Assembly: GCA_030295235.1 (NCBI GenBank)
Contig: AP026131.1
Coordinates: 868,001-932,000, forward strand
Length of the DNA: 64,000 nucleotides
DNA from: Fistulifera solaris
Lineage: Eukaryota > Bacillariophyta > Bacillariophyceae > Naviculales > Stauroneidaceae
Direction: 5' to 3'
A model generated the notes under the pieces. That model did not search any database and was not told the origin of the DNA. It was given only the letters and a program-made list of their open reading frames with translations. This document shows positions 41,899-51,359 of the stretch, in pieces. Within the stretch, counting starts at the first letter, position 1, and every line of letters starts with the position of its first letter. Both the position numbers and the translations under genes were made by a program.

Positions 41899-42514
41899 TA
41901 TTTATTGCGCACCTACTAGCACCTTCATTCACCGGAAATGCGCCAATCGATTAAGGAGCAGGATACTTATGCATCTCCGAGTACTACTGTATCTCTGTAC
42001 CTGCTACAAGTACTGTAGCCCAAAGTGTTCGTTACTATTTTTTATCCACGACTGCGATTCAGTCATGAATTTATTGCTCATTTCGGGACTGGAAGTTGAC
42101 TCAGTCTAGCCAAGACTACACTTTTCTCTATAGTATACCTTGATGCGAAGATGTTTTGCGATTTGCTGCATTATTGTTTATCTGGAATATAATCATGACG
42201 ATGAGCTTTGTTGCTTTTCGGAATTATTCATTCGACCAAAGTGTCCAAGTTGACAAACCGGCTACGTCTTGGGAGAGTTCGAGTTCAGGATGTGGTTGAA
42301 GAACGCGTTGGATATGGGAGGAAGAAAAGAAGGGCGGCGAATCCAGTGATGCCTCGTAAATTCAGACGAAGGAAATGAAACCATTCAACGGCTCGTTGCA
42401 AGTGATAACTAAAATGACTTCGGAATGAATTTTTTTCTTACTACTGTGATTTTTTAACTACGGAGTACATTCTTTGCAAATCTTCGCAATCATGAAAGAT
42501 GTGCAAGGAACAAC
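41899..42514. other. Intergenic with a conserved hairpin motif and a short basic coding-like fragment
   Basis: CCACGACTG...CAGTCATGA (42046-42066) is one of five similar hairpin motifs in the window. At about 42221-42375 one frame reads SKLTNRLRLGRVRVQDVVEE followed by a Lys/Arg-rich tail ending at TGA. It looks protein-like but has no start codon or clear exon upstream. It may be a gene remnant or a last exon. Confidence 0.35.
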
Positions 42515-43600
42515 CTACGCCTGAGCGATTTCCGACTTGCTGCCAGCGTTGTGGACAAAGCGGAAGTTGCAATCGTGGACGTTGGCAAAGTTGGCCGATC
42601 CACTGTTTTTCAACTTCTGGCAGAGGGACTTTTCGAAAGCACCGTGCATGAACGCCAACTTCTCATCCGAGACGGCCGTCGCGAGCGCATCATCATCGTT
42701 GGGGCAGAGACGGCAATCAGGCTGCGTAATGGGAGTAACACGAGCGACCAACAACTTGGCTTCACTGACGGACATGACATCGTCATCGTTGGGGCACAAA
42801 CGGCAATCGGGCTGCGCCAAATGATTCGGCATATCAATATCCGCCACGCTGTGGAAGTTTCCGAGTCCGTATCCGACCGATGCAAAAGCCTCGTTGTACG
42901 CCAAGACGACACTCTGATCGACCAACTCCATGTCTTTCTCGGAGAGATCGTGAAGAGTTCCACGAAAGACCACTTGCGCTTCGGTGTTCTTGTTCAACTT
43001 GCCCTGGATCGGCAAACTGACATGGGGCTGACCGGGCATATCCAAGAACGAGAACGAGCAAGCATGCGCATGCGCAAAGTTGGCAGAACCCGAGTGGCGC
43101 AAAAGAGCGCAGAACTCATCTTCAAAGCTGCCATGAAACGCCTGGAGCTTTTGGGTACTTTTGAATGCGGCAACGATATCGTCATCGTTGGGGCACAAGC
43201 GGCAGTCCGGCTGCATCCATCCGACCTGAACGTAACCGAGGATCATCTGTCCGTTGGTTTCCTTGAGCGCCATCGTATCGTCGTCGTTGGGGCAGAGACG
43301 ACAGTCCGGTTGATTCAAGCCAACAAAATCGGGCACCGCCGCAGCTGACTCAGCTTTGAAGGTGTCCATGGTATATCCGGCCGCGTCGTAGACTTTGTTG
43401 TAAGCGGTCTTGATTGCCTTGCCGATGAGGATCATGTCGTCGGACGTAGCTTCGTGCTTCATACCATGAACCACCACACGGACATCGGCACTGTCGGACT
43501 TCTTGACACCGAAGAGCTGGTTGGCTGCGGCACGGAGGTTGAAATCGGCCGTGGCGCTGCCGAAGAAGAAAGAGGTCAATGCGAAGGAACTGAATTTCAT
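42515..43600 (-). CDS. Secreted two-domain protein with four CRLCPNDDD motifs
   Basis: 361 residues from ATG 43600 (MKFSSFALTSFFFGSATADF), a clean signal peptide. The mature protein is two homologous halves of ~160 residues. Each has a strand-helix block (VRVVVHGM...MILIGKAIKTAYNKVYDAAGY; AQVVFRGTL...MELVDQSVVLAYNEAFASVGY), two copies of QPDCRLCPNDDD, then HG.FE..(F/L)C..L..SGSANFA..H.C.F.F. The four identical Cys-Asp motifs (CxxC plus DDD) could bind metal such as Ca, Fe or Zn. No known enzyme family recognised. Secreted, so probably a cell-wall or extracellular protein, or retained in a secretory compartment. Confidence 0.8.
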   Translation of the reverse strand: MKFSSFALTSFFFGSATADFNLRAAANQLFGVKKSDSADVRVVVHGMKHEATSDDMILIGKAIKTAYNKVYDAAGYTMDTFKAESAAAVPDFVGLNQPDCRLCPNDDDTMALKETNGQMILGYVQVGWMQPDCRLCPNDDDIVAAFKSTQKLQAFHGSFEDEFCALLRHSGSANFAHAHACSFSFLDMPGQPHVSLPIQGKLNKNTEAQVVFRGTLHDLSEKDMELVDQSVVLAYNEAFASVGYGLGNFHSVADIDMPNHLAQPDCRLCPNDDDVMSVSEAKLLVARVTPITQPDCRLCPNDDDALATAVSDEKLAFMHGAFEKSLCQKLKNSGSANFANVHDCNFRFVHNAGSKSEIAQA

Positions 43601-44310
43601 CTGAAATGAGATTTGGAGAAAATGAATGCTGATGTTTTTGGAAGCAAATGCAAAAAATTGTGAGCTCAATTGGACGAGAATGAAATGACTTTACGATTGC
43701 GCCGATGCCAATTACGAGTATTTCGGTTCACAGATATAAAAAGATCCCGTATGTTTTGAGTATCAAAGTTATACTATTTTTCTTGGGATTAGAAAAAAGT
43801 GAGGAAATCCGAATAAAGGAATACTAATTAGTCAAATTCATTGGACAAAAAGTTGTGAACCTTACGACGTGCTCTAACGTCATCCTCGATTACGACCACG
43901 GAGTTGACGCTGAAGTTGGATTGATGGTCATGTTTACGTAGTAACTTATTGTTTCGCTTTTATTTGTCCTTCTTTTGTGCTTTTAGCTTTTGTCCCGAAT
44001 CAAATCATCGAATTTGATTGAACAAAATTTTCGAAAGGCGAAAAGGGAATCTATGAATACCGACAAGGGATAGAATTATGCTTGATTAATGGTACTGTGT
44101 CGCCAAGAGTATGCTACCTTTTTCGACGACTGGATTGACATGAAGTCCCGCTTGTTTGCTTGATGTTGCGATGCGGGCATGACAATGATGATCGTTTAAC
44201 ATTCATTTGGCCTTTATTCTATCATTCGACCCACGGATGCTCTAATTACGAGCGTTTACATAAACTTACATCTACCTTACAAAGCAATTTAAGTATTCAT
44301 CGACGAAAAC
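43601..44310. promoter_or_regulatory. Divergent intergenic region
   Basis: About 710 AT-rich bases between divergent genes (secreted CRLCPNDDD protein and YccV/TPR protein). No repeats or RNA genes seen. Confidence 0.35.
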
Positions 44311-46394
44311 ATGCCGATACCGCCTCCGACGACAGCCCCCACGACACCATCACGGGTGGCTCGAACGCTCTATCGACATTTACTGAAATGGTGTCGAGCC
44401 ACCGATCCCGCGCTTCCCTTGACACAGTGGCTACCGCCCATATATTTACGAGCCCCGGAAGAAGTCGAACCGTACCATCTCGAAATGTTAGCGACGACCG
44501 ACAACAACAACGACGCCGCCGTGCAGTTGGCGCGACAAACGCTACCGCACGCGCAGTTTCACAAACATCATCTAGTCGTTCCGATTACGCATTCGAGTGA
44601 CTTGCGGAATTTCTTTCGTGTTCTTTTTCGCATCAATGCGTACTTACCCGTCGAAGAAACGTATCAAAAGAAACGAATCGACAACGCTTTTCAGGCACTC
44701 AAATCACTCAATCAATTAACATCCGAGACGATCGCACCGTTTGCGCAACAACGTCGGATTGATCGTACCGGAGTACAGTTTTCGGTCGGACAAGTCGTAC
44801 GGCATCGCGAAAAACGATGGCGGGGCGTGATTGTGGGATGGGAGAAAGCGAATCATAGTGCCCCTCTTTCGTCCTTGACGACCAAGCAATATTCTTCTGA
44901 ACCGACCGTCACCTATCATGTATTAGTCGATGCCGGAGATGCCCACCAAATGAATCGAACAACCAAAGGTATTACTGTGGCTTTTCAAATAGAACAAGAA
45001 ACGAATCCCCTGTTGCAACGAATTCGGCACGAAATGGTGGATGACATGTTCGATGGATTTGAGCAAGGCGCTTTTGTTCCTCCCCCGCTCCTGGCGTACA
45101 CATATCCCAACGATGAAATTTCGCATATACCACCACGCAATTTGCCCCCAGATATCGAAAATTTGGCCAAGCAAATGGTGCAGGGAGTACAAGATTTTGC
45201 GAACGAGCTGGAACGGATCATGGAACAGCAAGCGGGGGTCCTTTGGATGGATTGCACTTGACGGCACTTGCCGCCGGCCACGTGGCTCCGACCAAAGTCG
45301 AGTTGTCGTTCGTGCAACAAGTGATTCAGGAGTCAGTGCATCCCATTACCATGCTGGCATTGCATGTCCGTGATTTGATTGCGTTTGTCGACCAATTGCA
45401 AGATGCCTTCACTCATCGGCAGCGCCCACATCCGCCGATTCACTTCCGTGTGGGCAACGTCATTCGACACAAAATCTTTGGGTACCGTGGAGTAGTAACG
45501 GGGTGGGACGATCGTCCCGTGGTGGATGTTTCGCGGTGGGATGGAATTCAAGCTTTAATACAACAAGGAAAAGATCCGAACGAAATGCCTTTTTATCATG
45601 TGGTACGGCATACCGAACACCATGAACGCGGCTTAGACACACCGGGAGCAGCGATGCGATATGTTTGCCAAGAAAATTTGGAAGTTTGTTACGAGATTGC
45701 CGATTTGGATGTTGATTTTGAAGATCCGGCGTGGAAGCGAGAAGGAGACGAGTTCATTCCCCCGCCACTGCTACAATTCAAATACAAACAGGAAACCGAC
45801 CCTTCGATTGAACGGTGTTTGACGCAAATGATGCAGTTCATCAATGAATGGCAAACTGATGCCGTCCGGAACACACTATCATCCGATTCGGTTGCAAAGG
45901 ATCTTTCTGTTGCGAATTTCATGACATGCCTAAAGTACTGCTCTAAGTTATCGGATGCCAGCACTCTCCAAGAAGCTATCCGCGAGATTCGACAAGCGAA
46001 TAAAAATATAGATTTGCGATGGAAACTGGCAGCAGCCTTGGACCAAACGCTTTCGGGAAAGACGGAAAATGCTCTTGAATTATTCAAAGAACTTGTCAAG
46101 GAGGATCCACTGTACGGAGAAGCCTGGAACAAACGTGCGACCTGCGAATTCATGCTAGGGATGTACGACGAAGCAGCTTTATCTTCCCAAAAAGTACTTG
46201 AACTGGAACCGAAGCATCTACCAGCTCTGAATGGACTTGGTCTAATACACTTTCAGCGTGCGCAATTTGACATGGCTGCTAAATGCTTTTCGCAAAGCAT
46301 CCAACTCGACCCCTGGTCACCAGTGGCTCCAAAACTATCGAGATGCCTTGATGTACTGAACAAACCCCAGCATCACGATGTTCTAGATGATTAA
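44311..46394 (+). CDS. Double YccV-like (HspQ fold) domain protein with C-terminal TPRs, one frame break
   Basis: Start ATG 44311. Two YccV-like domains: VQFSVGQVVRHREKRWRGVIVGW...TYHVLVD, and IHFRVGNVIRHKIFGYRGVVTGWD...PFYHVVR. Each is followed by FEQGAFVPPPLLAY or GDEFIPPPLLQF. The C-terminus has about three TPR units (ALELFKELVKEDPLYGEAWN, AALSSQKVLELEPKHLPALN, AAKCFSQSIQLDPWSPVAP). Bacterial YccV/HspQ binds hemimethylated DNA or acts as a Lon protease specificity factor. Eukaryotic relatives occur in F-box and plastid Clp-adaptor proteins, so a role in protein quality control is plausible. The frame breaks at G5 (45234-45238); six G restore EQQAGGPLDGLHL. Confidence 0.82.
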
Positions 46395-46464
46395 AAGCGT
46401 ACTGCAGCCTCTACACGCGTTGCTAAAAAATACTGCTTACACAAAATTGCTGTACGATGAAGTT

Positions 46465-47310
46465 CACCTTATCCAGAAATTCTGGATGGAGCACAGAATA
46501 TTTGTATGATTTACTGTATTAGGAAATCGTGTCTGTTTGCTGTATTGTGAAAAAAGTAAACCCAGAATATCTTTGTAGAGTTTGCGATGATGAAATACAT
46601 TTGGTCCAGAATTTCTGGACCATTCACACAGATTTTCTTTATGACGACGTACACAGTTTCCAGAATTTCTGGAACTTACACAAAATTGCTGTACAATGAA
46701 GTTCACCGTTTTCAGAAATACAGAAATAGCACAGAATATTTGAACGATTTATAATGAAAATAAACACAGAATATCTTTGTAGAGTTTGATGATGAAATAC
46801 ACTTGGTCCAGAATTTCTGGACCATTCACACAGATTTTCTGTATGACGACGTACACAGTTTTTAGAGTTTCTGAAACATACACAAAATTTCTGTACGATG
46901 AAGTTCACCGTCTCCAGAGATTCTGAAAGGAGCACAGAATATTTGTATGATTTATTATGGAAATAAACACAGAATATCTTCTGTAGGGTTTGAAATGATG
47001 AAATACACCTGGTCCAGAATTTCTGGACCGGTCACACAGATTTTCTGTATGACGAAGTACAACCTTTCAGAATTTCTGGAGCTTACACAAAAATGCTGTA
47101 CGATGAATAACATCGTCTCCAGAGATTTTGGTAGTCTAGGAGAACAGAGTGTCTGTATGATTTCGGAGGAAATAAACACAATTTTTTTGAAATAGGTCTA
47201 GGGTTTGAAAAATGATGAAATACACCTGGTCCAGAATTTCTGGACCATCCACACAGATTTTCTGCATTGTGAAGTATATTCTCCAGAATTTCTGGAACTG
47301 TCATTTATCC
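46465..47310. repeat. ~205-bp tandem higher-order array of phased palindromes (locus C)
   Basis: The block GGTCCAGAATTTCTGGACC recurs at 46604, 46806, 47011 and 47228 (spacing about 202, 205 and 217 bp). Inside the first unit, dyad centres lie near 46612, 46634, 46666, 46686, 46718 and 46737, with steps of 22, 32, 20, 32 and 19 bp. So the 205-bp unit is about four ~53-bp sub-units, each with two dyads. AT-rich and non-coding; minus-strand ORFs are repeat artefacts. Confidence 0.85.
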
Positions 47311-47760
47311 AGGACAACTTGACAGAATCATGATCAAGTGATGACTTATTTTAAAATTTAACGAATCATTTTAAATTTCTTTTGTATACACATAGTGCTC
47401 GAAGCTTGTTCCAAGAGTGACAGCAGACAATTCAACGACACGAGTAAAGTCGCGATCATGAGTTTCGTGATTTATGACTAAGAAGCAGTCGTGGTTCGTG
47501 GTAAAGTTGAAATAATATCCGGGTACCCCCTCTGTCGATAAATTTCTCTACCAGGGCTACGTGAAAGCTACGTAGAGGTGAGCAGCCAGGTCCGCACGCA
47601 CGGAAATGCGGCGGAAAAAGCGGAAAAGATCGACGCAACACGCAACAGGGTTGTTGACGCCTGTTATTGCGTCGAGCAGATAATGTGGATGCGCCAGCGA
47701 GTCTTCCATTCACTACAAACTCATTTGCTGACTCGCATTTCCCGTCCAGTAGCCACAAAC
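47311..47760. promoter_or_regulatory. 5' flank of the amidohydrolase gene with a dispersed repeat
   Basis: Contains the second copy (about 47527-47577) of the CCCTCTGTCGATAA ... CTACGTAG block seen near 13540. Otherwise the likely promoter and 5' UTR. Confidence 0.4.
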
Positions 47761-49191
47761 ATGAAGCTTTATCTTTTAGCAGCGTCAACTTTGGCCACCC
47801 GTTCGTCGTCGGCACTTCCCTTTCGAGGACGTCCGCCCAAAACGGAGGAAAATGGAGAACGACGCAATCAAGCGGTCGAGCAGTTCCTTGCTTCGGAAAC
47901 GCCCGAAGCTTCGGCTGTGCTTCAGCAACGTGTTCATCAAGATGCGATGGAGATTTTCGACTTTTTGGTCGACACACGGCGCACCCTTCATCGACATCCG
48001 GAGCTCATGTACCAAGAAGAAGAAACATCCAAGGCAATTCAGACGATTCTTCGAGAATTTGACATTGAATTTACGACAGGTTGGGCTGTCAATACCAATC
48101 CGGATGTTCATCCGGGTCCGGGCGGATATGGCGTGGTGGCCGATATTGGAACCGGAAAGGAGCCGTGTATTTTGCTACGAGCCGATATGGATGCATTGCC
48201 CATTATGGAACAAACAAACGTCGATTTTAGGTCACAATATCCCAACAAAATGCACGCGTGTGGACACGATGGTCATACGACCATGTTGTTGGGAGCAGCT
48301 CGTATTTTGAAAGGAATGGAAAACAGTTTGAATGGCACGGTGCGACTGGTCTTTCAACCCGCCGAAGAAGGCGGGGCCGGAGCCAAACGAATGCGCGAAG
48401 AAGGAGTATTGACGCAACAACCGAAACCAGCCTTGGCCATGGGTATGCATGTTTGGCCTACCTTGCCCTCTGAGTGTTGTTGCCGCCCGACCGGGACCGT
48501 TGCTGGCGGCATGTGAACGATTTGAGATCACGTTGCAGGGGGTAGGAGGACACGCCGCCATGCCGCATCTTGTAACGGATCCGATTGTGACGGGGGCGTC
48601 CATTATCATGAATTTACAGACCATTGTTTCTCGCAACACCAGTCCACTGGAGGCTGGAGTTTGTAGCATCACAAAGTTCGAGGCCGGTTCAGCGTTTAAC
48701 ATTATTCCTGATTCGGCTATCATTTGGGGAACTATCCGTGCCCTGAGCACAGAAACATTGTTGGAATTACGCGATCGAGTGCAGCACATTGTGCAATCAA
48801 CAGCGACAACGTATGGATGCAACGCGACCATCAAATACAGTCCTGACTACTATCCACCGACTGTGAATGATCCTGCTTTATTCGAGTCGTTTTCGAAAGA
48901 AGTAGGTGCACTGGTGTCGGAGGAGGGAAGATTGAGAGAAACGGAGCCCACAATGGGCGCCGAAGATTTTTCATTTTTGCCGAGAGCATACCCAGCACTT
49001 TCTATCTTCTCGGACAAGGCAGCGGTCAAGTGCCACCTACGAATTACGGTTTACACCATCCCCAATTCGCGCTAGATGAATCCGTCCTTACAAGAGGCGT
49101 GGAATTGCACGTTAATTGGGCAGTTCGCGCTCTCAAGAAGCTGGCGGAGAATGACGAAACGAGTCGGCAAATAAGGACTGCTGAGTTATAA
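47761..49191 (+). CDS. M20D amidohydrolase (IAA-amino acid hydrolase/ILR1-like), two frame breaks
   Basis: Start ATG 47761 with a signal-like leader (MKLYLLAASTLATRSSSALPF). The metallopeptidase M20 motifs are all visible: LHRHPELMYQEEET, LLRADMDALPI, MHACGHDGHTTMLLGAA, and LVFQPAEEGGAGAKRM. The lid domain follows: ARPGPLLAACERFEITLQGVGGHAAMPH, GSAFNIIPDSAIIWGTIR. The end is TMGAEDFSF ... NYGLHHPQFALDE. It hydrolyses N-acyl amino acids such as auxin conjugates in plants; the substrate is unknown here. Frame breaks occur near 48471-48480 and at CCC 48991-48993. Corrected, the protein ends at 49191 (LAENDETSRQIRTAEL). Confidence 0.88.
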
Positions 49192-49348
49192 CTGGGGAAG
49201 TAGTACAAAATTTGTGTTAAAATAGAAGTCTACACACGTCTTGGTCGCGTAAAGCAGGCGCTTTGTGTGTTCACAATTCCACCCTGTTATTCTGCATGAA
49301 ATAGTCAAGAGCGAAGTAGATAAAATCTACTCCGTATAGACTAATATT

Positions 49349-50805
49349 CTACCTCTTTTCTACAAATTTATCCTTGACGTGCGCAGCTACATGAAACCCG
49401 GACAAAGCTGCAGCTTCGAACCCAGGACATCGATTGGAGCAAAAGTCACCGGCATAGTAAAGTCGCAGGTCATCGTCAGCTACAAAGTCTCTCCCACTAT
49501 CAGTAGGTTCGTGTACCAGTGGTTTATTCAATTTTGCGGCAAATCGATTACCCACAATGTGATGAATGTCATCGCATAAATCCTCTGCCACAGGCAGGCC
49601 GGATCCCCATCGTTGAGCTTGCATGTAGACGACAGTTGGCTGCTCAGCAAGATATGAATCGATGGATTGAAGAAATGCTTTGTACAGAGCAGGTCCAGCA
49701 ACAGTATTTAAGTAGTCATTTTCTTGGGGTTTGAAGGCACCCGTCTCTCGATCACGCATGGAAGTTTGACTTATTTCTTGAAGCGCGTAGGATGGTGTTG
49801 AAATCAATGTCCAGCATTCGGGTCCATCGGACGAAAACCCTGGCTTTGATTGACTACAGGCCGCAAACCAGAGAGGCGAGGACGGAGAAGCATCGACAAA
49901 GGCATCCAGTGGAATCAAATGGCGAATAGGCTTCATGAAGTAGACATTATGTGAGCGACAAAGTCTTCGAATCAGAAATCTCAGAACACATCACAAACCT
50001 TTTCGAAAGCTATCATGCATGAGAAAAGAGGCATGCGAACTTTTTTCGGTAGTTGCTGTAATAACTCATCGGGTATGCCGGCGCTGGCACGGTGCCAAGA
50101 GCCTGACGCTGAGGAAATATCTGTGAGAACAACAGCATCATAAACACCTAGACTCGCCAGATCGGTAGCCGCTTCGTTTGTATCATGAAAAGCTTGATTT
50201 CCTGTGACTCCAAACAATTCCCATTGTTTATCTTTTCGCTTTATTTGACATACTCGTGTACCTTTTTCTACTACGGCGCGTGAAGATTGCAACAAGTGGC
50301 GAGGCAATTGATGCATACCGCCTAGAGCAATATATACAGGACTGCTTTTTGAAGCGATTCCGAAGAAATCAAACGCATGCGAGTTGTCTGCTGGGAGAAC
50401 ACCAAAGGCTCCTTTCCATGGTGCTACCCAGCCGCGTTCGCACCATTGACGGACGATGCGTTTCATTTCTTCCGAATCGGCCCGGAAAAACTGACAACCG
50501 TGATCAAATTCGTAAGTCGACGACGACTCGGCATTGCGCAGCAAAGAAGTATCATCTTCAATGATTTGTTTATCAGAAGCCCGGACAGACCGATGAGATG
50601 CTCTTCCACCGGGTCCGCGTCGGCCTTGATCGAAAACGGTGACCTCGGCCGCGGATGCGAGAGCCGCTGCCGCACAGCAACCGGATATGCCACCGCCGAC
50701 GATGGCAATTTTGGCTGCCATTCTGGAAGATGATTCCGAAAAAAGGGCCCTGGCGTGACGATATCCGAAGAGCATTACCATCCAAGAAGCATAACGATGC
50801 CGCAT
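49349..50805 (-). CDS. Renalase-like FAD/NAD(P)-binding amine oxidase, two exons
   Basis: Exons 50805-49999 and 49930-49349, with a 68-nt intron (GTTTGT donor), giving 462 residues. The ATG at 50805 (MRHRYASWMVMLFGYRHARA) provides a presequence; the ATG at 50721 starts the core directly. The FAD-binding motif is IAIVGGGISGCCAAAAL, then VFDQGRRGPGGRASHR and FDHGCQFF, the renalase hallmark region. Exon 2 ends with LYYAGDFCSNRCPGFEAAALSG, the C-terminal FAD motif. Renalase relatives oxidise dihydro-isomers of NAD(P)H. Intact. Confidence 0.88.
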
Positions 50806-51359
50806 GTTGGCAGGCAAAAAAATGAAAGCGGACGAGCTTTTTTGGCAACCGTCTAACCGCGTCCGTCCTTTCGGAGGAATAACCTTTGCGAAAACTTGGA
50901 ACTTGGAACAGCACCGGGCACCAGCTTCTAAAGCGTTTTCTGTGCGACACGGCACAAATTGCAGTTTAACGGTAAGAAACCGTTGTTTTCAATTACTGTA
51001 GGCGAATTGCAGCACTTTATCATACTGCGACAGTAGATCAATTTGTATTTATAAATTTAGTGTACGCGTTGTCGTACAGAATTGTGACAGTCATTCAAAG
51101 AGAAATTATTCACCTTTGTGGGGCCCATGTCTTATTACACTACAGCTCGAAGCAGCGTCGTCGTTGCCGCAGCCATTTACGGTGGTGGAGACTCGGATCT
51201 CAGATGAACAGATGAATAATTCGTTCGCGACAACTTTTCCTTTTGTCAAGGCTAACAACAACATTTATTGAAACATATACTTTATACATCAAGACCATAA
51301 AAGCGCTCCAACCTCAAAACAAACAGATCGCACCTTTCTCTATAGATAGAAATTACGGT
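50806..51359. promoter_or_regulatory. Divergent intergenic region
   Basis: About 550 bp between the renalase-like and GPCR genes. No repeat or RNA gene seen. Probably holds both promoters. Confidence 0.35.

Noticed and set aside
42551-43348. 265-codon plus-strand ORF
   Set aside because: Antisense shadow of the secreted CRLCPNDDD protein; its apparent repeats mirror the coding repeats.
46464-47304. Several similar minus-strand ORFs with SRNSG-type sequence
   Set aside because: Translations of the palindrome array (CCAGAATTTCTGG reads SRNSG or similar).
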